From: Bacteroidota bacterium
Lineage (GTDB): Bacteria; Bacteroidota; Rhodothermia; Balneolales; HLUCCA01
Assembly: GCA_003448835.1 (NCBI GenBank)
Contig: DLXM01000352.1
Coordinates: 1-6,669 of the forward strand
Length of the DNA: 6,669 bases
Direction: 5' to 3'
In this document: in pieces, positions 1 through 5,625 of the stretch
Layout: the number at the start of each line of letters is the position of its first letter
How positions within the stretch are numbered: the stretch's first letter is position 1
Translations under genes and position numbers: made by a program
The notes under the pieces: model-generated
The model's input: the letters and a program-made list of their open reading frames with translations, nothing else
The model's database searches: none
Told to the model about the DNA's origin: nothing

Positions 1-1809
1 GTTACCCGCAGGCATTGTTTCGTTGATCAATGTTGCCACTTGTCGTCCAAGTGCGTCATATACGGTCAGATTGGTGTGTACGGACTCGCCAATTGCGTAT
101 CGTATCTGAGTAGTTGGATTAAACGGGTTTGGATAGTTTTGGTCCAATTTAAACGCAGATGCAATTTCGTCGCCGGACTCAACTGATGTCGCTGTGAAAT
201 GTTCTACCACATTGCTTGGTGCACTTTCTACCCAGTTACGGGAGTAAGCGGTCACGAAATAGTAGTATTGTCCAGCTTCGGTAATGCGATCGGTGAATGT
301 AGTCTCGCCGGTGAGAGCATACAAATTTGCCGGATCTTCCATTGCGGTCATGACATCGGGAACGGAATTATCATTCACACGATAAACCGCATAACTGATT
401 TTTGTATCGCCGGAAGCCGTTTCAAAAGCTGGTGCATCCCAGGTCAGTGTGATGTCGTTGCCATCGTCCACAATGCTCGCCATAAGAGTCTCACGCGCAA
501 TATCAACAGCTGGTGGCACATCAATGTCTTTCCAGTCCATTACCGGGACAAATGCACGGGTTCCGTAGTCGATTTTCGATTTTTTCTCTTGAAAATTAGG
601 AGGACCTTCAAATATCGTCTGATCAAATCGGAAAAACATGTGACCAGCATGATTATTCTCCCGTATTAGGTCAACCTGATCATCAATTTCAGCAGCCACA
701 TTGGTACCCGGCGTAGTTTGATAAGCACCAATTCCAATGTAAACATGTTTACCGGATGCTTCAGAATTTTTTCTCCAATCTTGTGCCAAAAAATCAAAGT
801 GTGGTCCCGGTGGTCCAATAGCCCAATACAACTGAGGTGCGATGTAATCATTTACACCTTCATTAATCCAAGTAATAGCATCCTGAAATACTTGAAAATA
901 TGCTCGATTTGCCCCCCAAGAACAAGGTGCTTGAGCCGGACTTACGTAATATGGACAATTTTCATTCCATGGTGTAGGCCATTGACTTTCTTTATAATGA
1001 CCTATAGGTGTGGTTCCAACCTTAACCCAAGGTTTAACATCCTGAACTGCTGCATATACATCCCGCTGAAATTCGTTTACATTATTCCTTCTCCAGTCAT
1101 CCATTGCACCTGTAAAACCAGAATCATCATATTCATCCCTAGTTTGTTGATCATCAGTAAACGAATTAGGATATCGAGCAAAATCAAAATGCACAGCATC
1201 AACATCGTAGTTTTCAACGATTTCAATAACATTATCAACTGCCCACTGTCGTGCAGCTGGAATACCTGGATTCAACCAATAGCCAAATCCACCACCATCC
1301 AGCGGAACTTCTTTAATCCATTCAGGATTAGCTTTATATACATGTTCTGGATTACTTGATGCTTCATATTGAGCCTTAAATGATGAATTCCCAACATTAA
1401 AAACATTATACCAGGCATGAACTTCCAATCCGTATTTTTGTGCTTCATCAATTACAAATTGAAGTGGATCCCAACCTGGATCTACGCCGAGCCCTTCTAA
1501 ACTGATGTTCCATGGTAATCGTTCACTTTGAAATAAAGCATCACCTCTACCAACCGTTTGAAATACTATGGCATTCATTTTCGCTTTAACATGCTCCTGA
1601 ATAATTTCGCGTAGATAATCTTGTTTTGCTTGTGTGGTAGCGCCTTTGGGCCAATCAGTTGCACCTGGAACTGTTGCTATCCATATAGATCTGAATTCGT
1701 GTTTTGGCGCTTCAGTTGTAGGTTGTTGATAAAATTGTGCTTGCAATGCGGATGCTGATAATACTAATCCCATCAGTCCTAACATCAGTTTTGTAAGATA
1801 TTGATTCAT
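1..1809 (-). CDS. Secreted GHL10 (DUF187) family glycoside hydrolase with FN3 domain and T9SS sorting tail; C-terminus off window
   Basis: The frame is open from the ATG at 1807-1809 to the window edge: 603 codons and no stop, so the last part of the tail is missing. Residues 1-24 form a signal peptide (ending ALQA before Q25). Residues about 37-420 match the GHL10 (PF02638) TIM-barrel hydrolases: RSIWIATV at 40-47, YDVDAVHFDFARYP at 201-214 with D209 a candidate catalytic acid, and DYIAPQLYW at 321-329. Residues about 435-540 look like an FN3 domain. Residues 549-603 are a T9SS type A tail with NYPNPFNPTT at 558-567, expected to send the enzyme through the outer membrane. Family knowledge: the E. 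coli relative DigH (YddW) cleaves peptidoglycan glycan strands lacking stem peptides; other members are poorly defined, so substrate is open. C285 and C296 could form a disulfide. No clear ribosome binding site precedes the ATG. A terminator lies only 21 nt upstream. Composition changes sharply near 560-600 (see findings). Family call strong, substrate unknown. Confidence 0.88.
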   Translation of the reverse strand, partial: MNQYLTKLMLGLMGLVLSASALQAQFYQQPTTEAPKHEFRSIWIATVPGATDWPKGATTQAKQDYLREIIQEHVKAKMNAIVFQTVGRGDALFQSERLPWNISLEGLGVDPGWDPLQFVIDEAQKYGLEVHAWYNVFNVGNSSFKAQYEASSNPEHVYKANPEWIKEVPLDGGGFGYWLNPGIPAARQWAVDNVIEIVENYDVDAVHFDFARYPNSFTDDQQTRDEYDDSGFTGAMDDWRRNNVNEFQRDVYAAVQDVKPWVKVGTTPIGHYKESQWPTPWNENCPYYVSPAQAPCSWGANRAYFQVFQDAITWINEGVNDYIAPQLYWAIGPPGPHFDFLAQDWRKNSEASGKHVYIGIGAYQTTPGTNVAAEIDDQVDLIRENNHAGHMFFRFDQTIFEGPPNFQEKKSKIDYGTRAFVPVMDWKDIDVPPAVDIARETLMASIVDDGNDITLTWDAPAFETASGDTKISYAVYRVNDNSVPDVMTAMEDPANLYALTGETTFTDRITEAGQYYYFVTAYSRNWVESAPSNVVEHFTATSVESGDEIASAFKLDQNYPNPFNPTTQIRYAIGESVHTNLTVYDALGRQVATLINETMPAGN

Positions 1810-1830
1810 AGTCGTGTATATGATTTTTGA

Positions 1831-1868
1831 AATAAAAAGAGGCACCCATTAAAAGAAATGAGTGCCTC
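1831..1868 (-). terminator. Rho-independent terminator after the T9SS propeller gene
   Basis: On the minus strand GAGGCACTCATT (1868-1857) pairs with AATGGGTGCCTC (1850-1839) across a 6-nt loop, giving a 12-bp stem with one G-U pair, followed at once by TTTTTATTT. The same position on the plus strand would be a C-A mismatch, so the hairpin is built for minus-strand RNA. It begins 33 nt after the stop of the gene ending at 1902. It sits between that gene and the GHL10 gene, implying the latter has its own promoter or depends on read-through. Confidence 0.9.
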
Positions 1869-1901
1869 AAAGGCTAAAGTACGAATGTACTCATCGTTAA
1901 A

Positions 1902-3287
1902 TTACTTAACGAGTGTCATTTTGTTAGTCAAACGAACATTTCCGCTTGTTAACTCATACAGATATACACCTGAACCAAGATTCGCAGCGTCAAAATTAAC
2001 ACTGTGAGTTCCGGCTGGCATATTGTCGTTTACTAAAGTTGAAACAACACGTCCAAGCATATCATAAACACGGATGGTGGTCATACCAGCATCAGCAATT
2101 GTAAATGAAATGGTTGTAGTTGGGTTGAATGGATTTGGATAGTTTTGCTCAAGTTCAAATCCTTCAGCAATATCACTAACGCGCTCAACAGAAACAGTTT
2201 CACCACGGGTGAATTTTTGAACACTTCCAGGACCATTGTTAAATGAACCAACATATGCTGATAATCCATCAGCACTGAATGCCATTGAACGTGGAATCTG
2301 ATAGGTTACAGCCTCACCATAGTTCCAGTCAAAGTGTGCATCTTCATCTTCCAGTAATGACATGGATTCCAGAGAGTATGCATAGTAGCGACTTGAAATC
2401 CATGGCTCAACAGCATTAGGATCGTTACCAACACCAGCTCCTGAGAAGTAAACAATATTACTACCTGGATATCGTGCAATCGCACCTGGATTTGCACCTT
2501 TAGCGATGGGAAGTCCTACAGTGTATTCATCAAATACACTTTCACTCTGCCAAACGTTGATGTGTCCTGCAGGATCACCTTCAGCATATGGCTCTGATTG
2601 TGGATTCAGAATTATGGTTCCATCGTTGTTAACTTCCAAAGTACGTGAGAAGCCCAATTTTGAATCAGTCACACGGTTTAACTCTGACCAGTTATCCGAT
2701 GGATCCAAAATTACGATTGGGGAAGCCGGGAATACAAATGATACAGCAACAAATCCGTCTTCTGTAATTGCAGGACGGTTCGGAGCATGTGAAGCGGTTT
2801 CAGTTCTTGCAAAAGTTACTTCAGCAACTTCTACAGTAGAACCGTCTGAAGGATCAATTACGTGAATAAATGATCTTCTTTGATTCCAAACACCACCGAT
2901 TACTGAACCTTCTGCAGCTGCAGTCATTCTGAATCCGTGTGTAGCAATATAAATATTGCCATCAGCACCAGTAGTAATACCGGTAATTGGACCAAATCTC
3001 AACAAACTATCGCCAGTTTCTGAAGCAAAAACCGGTGAAAATTCAGCTTCTGTACCATCTGCATTAAAAACAGATACATTAGCTCTGGTTTCATTTGGAG
3101 AGCCCGTATTTTCGATCGTACGACCGTAATATGCGCCAATCCACACTTTACCATCATTATCAACAGCTAATCCGTGAGCATTCGTATTAGCAACTGAGTC
3201 TGGGAATACACTAGCGAATTCCCACTGCGCAGATGCTACCATTGGTACCAATAGCAACATCATAGTGATTCGTATCACATTTTTCAT
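1902..3287 (-). CDS. Secreted propeller-like protein with T9SS type A sorting domain (461 aa)
   Basis: ATG at 3285-3287, supported by a strong AAAGGAGA ribosome binding site 8 nt upstream; stop TAA at 1902-1904. Residues 1-20 are a signal peptide with an ASA-Q cleavage site. Residues about 21-370 hold repeated blade-like segments with a hydrophobic stretch, a D/G turn and V/I-Y-I strands: GLAVDNDGKVWIGAYYG near 39-55, ITGITTGADGNIYIATHGF near 101-119, and PRSMAFSADGLSAYVGSF near 332-349. This resembles NHL/SMP-30-type beta-propellers, but I cannot count the blades or see an active site. Residues 376-461 are a complete T9SS type A domain: NYPNPFNPTT at 382-391, VYDMLGRVV, SGVYLYEL, and a final KMTLVK. 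Predicted to be exported and released or anchored at the cell surface. It follows the IPT/TIG lipoprotein gene and has similar blade-like repeats. GC (about 42%) is lower than that gene. The function is not known; ligand binding or a structural surface role is a guess. Confidence 0.87.
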   Translation of the reverse strand: MKNVIRITMMLLLVPMVASAQWEFASVFPDSVANTNAHGLAVDNDGKVWIGAYYGRTIENTGSPNETRANVSVFNADGTEAEFSPVFASETGDSLLRFGPITGITTGADGNIYIATHGFRMTAAAEGSVIGGVWNQRRSFIHVIDPSDGSTVEVAEVTFARTETASHAPNRPAITEDGFVAVSFVFPASPIVILDPSDNWSELNRVTDSKLGFSRTLEVNNDGTIILNPQSEPYAEGDPAGHINVWQSESVFDEYTVGLPIAKGANPGAIARYPGSNIVYFSGAGVGNDPNAVEPWISSRYYAYSLESMSLLEDEDAHFDWNYGEAVTYQIPRSMAFSADGLSAYVGSFNNGPGSVQKFTRGETVSVERVSDIAEGFELEQNYPNPFNPTTTISFTIADAGMTTIRVYDMLGRVVSTLVNDNMPAGTHSVNFDAANLGSGVYLYELTSGNVRLTNKMTLVK

Positions 3288-3293
3288 CTTTAT

Positions 3294-3302
3294 TTCTCCT
3301 TT
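3294..3302 (-). promoter_or_regulatory. Strong Shine-Dalgarno site for the T9SS propeller gene
   Basis: The minus strand reads AAAGGAGA, with AGGAG at 3300-3296 and 8 nt to the ATG at 3287. This is near-perfect complementarity to the 16S anti-SD. It fixes the start codon and is clearly stronger than anything in front of the GHL10 or lipoprotein genes. Confidence 0.8.
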
Positions 3303-3305
3303 TTA

Positions 3306-3334
3306 TTTATATCAAAACAGTGGACCGGACACAA
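3306..3334 (-). promoter_or_regulatory. Possible sigma70-like promoter overlapping the terminator hairpin
   Basis: The minus strand shows TTGTGT (3334-3329), a 17-nt spacer, then TATAAA (3311-3306). The -10 matches consensus at 5 of 6 bases, the -35 at only 3 of 6. Initiation would fall near 3299 and leave a very short leader that starts at the ribosome binding site. AT-rich DNA gives such matches by chance, and FCB bacteria often use a different -33/-7 motif, so this is tentative. It would explain how the downstream gene is expressed after a terminator. Confidence 0.25.
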
Positions 3335-3347
3335 CCGGCCCACTTTT
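3314..3347 (-). terminator. Likely terminator or attenuator after the IPT/TIG lipoprotein gene
   Basis: On the minus strand GTGGGCCGG (3343-3335) pairs with CCGGTCCAC (3328-3320) across the loop TTGTGT, a GC-rich 9-bp stem with one G-U pair and an extra A-T at its base. It is preceded by AAAA and followed by TGTTTTGAT. The U-tract is interrupted, so termination may be partial. The plus strand has an A-C mismatch at the G-U position, which marks the minus strand as the transcribed one. It begins about 25 nt after the stop of the lipoprotein gene. Confidence 0.65.
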
Positions 3348-3368
3348 CAAACTACCGTCTGAAATTCT

Positions 3369-4580
3369 TTATGGTGCGTCTTTTTGCACGTTAAGTTCTA
3401 GTACCCGGTTACCGTCTGTAGTGGTTACCGTCATTAATATATTCTGTGAATTCGGAACATATTCCATTTTCAAAATAGTACCCGGAACAATACCCGGATA
3501 CGTTTCCGCAACTGTTCCAGTCGATGAAACTGAATACAACTGATTAGCCCCATCCATTCCAACAAATGCAGTACCGTCGCCGGCAACTGCCAATGCTGTT
3601 GGTCGTCCAACTGCCCCGGAAGCTGTTAAATTCGCAACTTCCTGCTCTGCACCCGGAATCAGATCCGCCAATAATTCAACTCTCCATACATATGAATCCG
3701 ATCCTCTTGTTCCGGCTACATAAATATGATTATCGAAATAAGCCAATGCATAAATCTGCGCATCAAAATCGAATCTGACAGCAACACCCGCAGGATTAAT
3801 TCTGTTTAGTTTCGCGTTTGAAGTATTTCCTTCGTTCGTACCACCTGACCAGGCGTTTCCGCTTTCGTCAAAAGTGAGATCTTCAGTTCGTCCTATGCCT
3901 CGAGCCCATGATGCCGGAGTCCCACCTGTAGGATCAATACGATAAATAAATGGTACTGCACCACCACGAACCAGATAAACGCCTCCATCAGGACCCACTT
4001 TGGCAGATCGATAGAACCAGGATTGAGCGGACCCGAAAGTCGGATCAATGACTGTTCCGTCAGCTGCTACTTTTTTCACACCAGCCGGAGCTCCACTTGC
4101 TTCATATGAAACGTAGTAGTTTCCGTCACTGTCGCGTGCTGCAGCCCATGGATTTTCGTTATCAGGGAATGAAACAGCGTCATAGAAAAGAGCATCCAGG
4201 CTATATTCCCACGAATTACTAAATGCTTCAACGCCCAACACGCTCACCTTGATTCCGATTGAATCGGCAACCAGGTTTGGTGTTCGAACCACGATCTGAG
4301 TTTCACTGGCAGAGAGGATATTTACTCGAGTATCGTTGAAATACACAAATAATTTGCTCAAATCCGATGTAAAATTGGACCCGGTGATTACGATTTCCTG
4401 GTAACCGGCAAAGTATCCACCATCAGGTGAAACACTGCTGATCACCGGCGCCGGTAGTGATTGGTAATCTTCGTCGAAAAGGCTGGCTGATTCAGGCGTA
4501 TCGCAAGCATACAGTGCCAGTCCTATTACCATTACCGGGAGAATTCTTTTGATAAATTGGTACCCGTTTTTCATGTTCAT
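3369..4580 (-). CDS. Lipoprotein with IPT/TIG domain and propeller-like repeats (403 aa)
   Basis: ATG at 4578-4580; a second in-frame ATG two codons later (4572-4574) is equally possible, since neither has a clear ribosome binding site. Residues 3-26 form a lipoprotein signal peptide: basic start, hydrophobic core, then LALYAC with C26 as the lipidation site (Y at -2 is slightly unusual). Residues about 44-127 are an IPT/TIG immunoglobulin-like domain: PVISSVSPDGG, EIVITGSNF, LFVYFNDT, QIVVRTPN. Residues about 128-400 have blade-like repeats such as DSDGNYYVSYEA, VGPDGGVYLVRGG, FDESGNAWSGG, DNHIYVAGTRG and AGDGTAFVGMDG, consistent with an NHL-like propeller. It has no T9SS tail, so it should stay lipid-anchored, periplasmic or surface-exposed. 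The PorV-like gene ends 18 nt upstream, suggesting co-transcription. In FCB genomes IPT/TIG lipoproteins often sit in nutrient-uptake or surface loci; ligand unknown. GC is about 46%. Confidence 0.85.
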   Translation of the reverse strand: MNMKNGYQFIKRILPVMVIGLALYACDTPESASLFDEDYQSLPAPVISSVSPDGGYFAGYQEIVITGSNFTSDLSKLFVYFNDTRVNILSASETQIVVRTPNLVADSIGIKVSVLGVEAFSNSWEYSLDALFYDAVSFPDNENPWAAARDSDGNYYVSYEASGAPAGVKKVAADGTVIDPTFGSAQSWFYRSAKVGPDGGVYLVRGGAVPFIYRIDPTGGTPASWARGIGRTEDLTFDESGNAWSGGTNEGNTSNAKLNRINPAGVAVRFDFDAQIYALAYFDNHIYVAGTRGSDSYVWRVELLADLIPGAEQEVANLTASGAVGRPTALAVAGDGTAFVGMDGANQLYSVSSTGTVAETYPGIVPGTILKMEYVPNSQNILMTVTTTDGNRVLELNVQKDAP

Positions 4581-4598
4581 ATCAGGTAAATGTTATTA

Positions 4599-5612
4599 TT
4601 AAAAACTTAACTGGACAGATAATCTGTTCACACTATTGAATACACCAAATGCGGTGTGCGAGTAATCAGCTCTGATGCCGTATCGTTTTGCAAACGGGAG
4701 ATTAACCCCGACACCCATCGACAATCCCTGCTCGTCAGTCGGATATGTATACCCGCTTCGGAGGAAAACTCTGTCCATGAATCCATATTCAGCTCCAACC
4801 AATACCTGCTCATTGTAGTCACGTGGACGATTTGCATCGACACTGACCAATAATTTGTGCATTTCAGGGTTGAGACCGGTGAAATCGAGTACGTTCATTG
4901 CCAATCCGATTCGGAAGGTCAATGGCAATTCCTGGGTATCCTGAATGTAGGTTACTTCGTTGGAATAGTTTCTTACGGACATCGCAAAATTCAAACTTTT
5001 GAATCCGGTTTTGAACAGGACTCCAAAATCGACGGTGTATGTCTGCATGTCGAATTGTTGTCTGATCAGACTACCTTCGCTGAGTCCGATGGGCGCGTTC
5101 ACCAGGTTGATATCCACATACCGAACGTTAGCACCTACAGAGAACTGAGTACTGATAGCTCGTGCATAGCTTAGTCCGAATGCAATAGCAGTTGGATTAT
5201 ATGAGCCAATGACTTCATACCCCTGTTCTGAGGTATTTCGGATCGTTTCAGGGATATCTCCATAATCAACACCCATAAATGACAAACCAAACACACCATA
5301 AAGGCCTTGTTTTGGAGCAAATGTCATCGATGCATATTGATAATCGATATCTGCGATCCAGGTGGTATTTCCGATACTCACATCAAATAGTGAGTTCTGA
5401 AATGCGGTCCCTGCCGGATTATAAAAGATTGACATGGAATTACCTTCAACTGCTGTCAATGCGTCACCCATACCTGAAGCACGGGCGCTCAATGGCGCTG
5501 AAAGGAATTTCATCGTTGTTTGACCTCGTTTTTTCTGAGCTTCGGCTACATCATGTAACACGAAACCGAAAACAAGTGTACTTATGAATAGGGTATAAAT
5601 TACTTTTTTCAC
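4599..5612 (-). CDS. PorV/PorQ-family outer-membrane beta-barrel protein (337 aa)
   Basis: Starts with GTG at 5610-5612, with AAAGG upstream at good spacing inside the 13-nt gap after the previous gene; stop TAA at 4599-4601. Residues 1-25 are a signal peptide (AEA before Q26). The PorV/PorQ (UPF0164) hallmark is at 34-70: MKFLSAPLSARASGMGDA, then FYNPAG at 63-68. The rest is alternating amphipathic beta strands with glycines, such as YGVFGLSFMGVDYG, FSVGANVRYVDINL, LVGAEYGFMDRVFLRSGYTY and YGIRADYSHTAFGV, ending in a C-terminal phenylalanine typical of BAM-assembled barrels. About 340 residues fits the family. Family knowledge: PorV binds T9SS cargo tails after translocation and carries cargo to the attachment complex; many FCB genomes hold several paralogs whose roles are unclear. 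Its position directly after a T9SS-tailed protein fits a cargo-related role. It could be a paralog rather than the housekeeping PorV, so no symbol is given. Confidence 0.88.
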   Translation of the reverse strand: MKKVIYTLFISTLVFGFVLHDVAEAQKKRGQTTMKFLSAPLSARASGMGDALTAVEGNSMSIFYNPAGTAFQNSLFDVSIGNTTWIADIDYQYASMTFAPKQGLYGVFGLSFMGVDYGDIPETIRNTSEQGYEVIGSYNPTAIAFGLSYARAISTQFSVGANVRYVDINLVNAPIGLSEGSLIRQQFDMQTYTVDFGVLFKTGFKSLNFAMSVRNYSNEVTYIQDTQELPLTFRIGLAMNVLDFTGLNPEMHKLLVSVDANRPRDYNEQVLVGAEYGFMDRVFLRSGYTYPTDEQGLSMGVGVNLPFAKRYGIRADYSHTAFGVFNSVNRLSVQLSF

Positions 5613-5625
5613 GGGTAAGCCTTTA
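5613..5625 (-). promoter_or_regulatory. Ribosome binding site for the PorV-like gene, next to the upstream stop
   Basis: The 13-nt gap reads AAAGG, then 7 nt to the GTG start. AAAGG directly follows the TAA stop of the preceding gene. This arrangement favours translational coupling and supports one transcript for the two genes. Confidence 0.6.

Noticed and set aside
199..669. Plus-strand open frame of 156 codons opposite the FN3 region of the GHL10 gene
   Set aside because: It is fully antisense to a coding region with clear domains; its translation has no motif and many Cys, His and Trp, typical of an antisense shadow.
718..1359. Long plus-strand open frame (213 codons) opposite the GHL10 gene
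   Set aside because: It lies antisense to the well-supported GHL10 catalytic domain, its translation is rich in Ile, Cys, Ser and Asn with no recognisable domain, and it has no ribosome binding site that I can see.
118..2160. Shared stretch TTTGGATAGTTTTG near 130 and near 2137 as a repeat or recombination site
   Set aside because: It encodes the same conserved QNYPNPF segment of the two T9SS tails, and the flanking DNA diverges, so protein conservation explains it.
3403..3435. Direct repeat GGTTACCGTC (two nearby copies)
   Set aside because: Both copies are coding and arise from similar residue runs near the end of the lipoprotein; two imperfect copies do not make a repeat array.
4444..4455. 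12-bp perfect palindrome ACCGGCGCCGGT as an operator or recombination site
   Set aside because: It lies inside the lipoprotein gene and encodes the LPAPV linker; Pro-Ala-Pro codons readily create such a palindrome and nothing else suggests a site.
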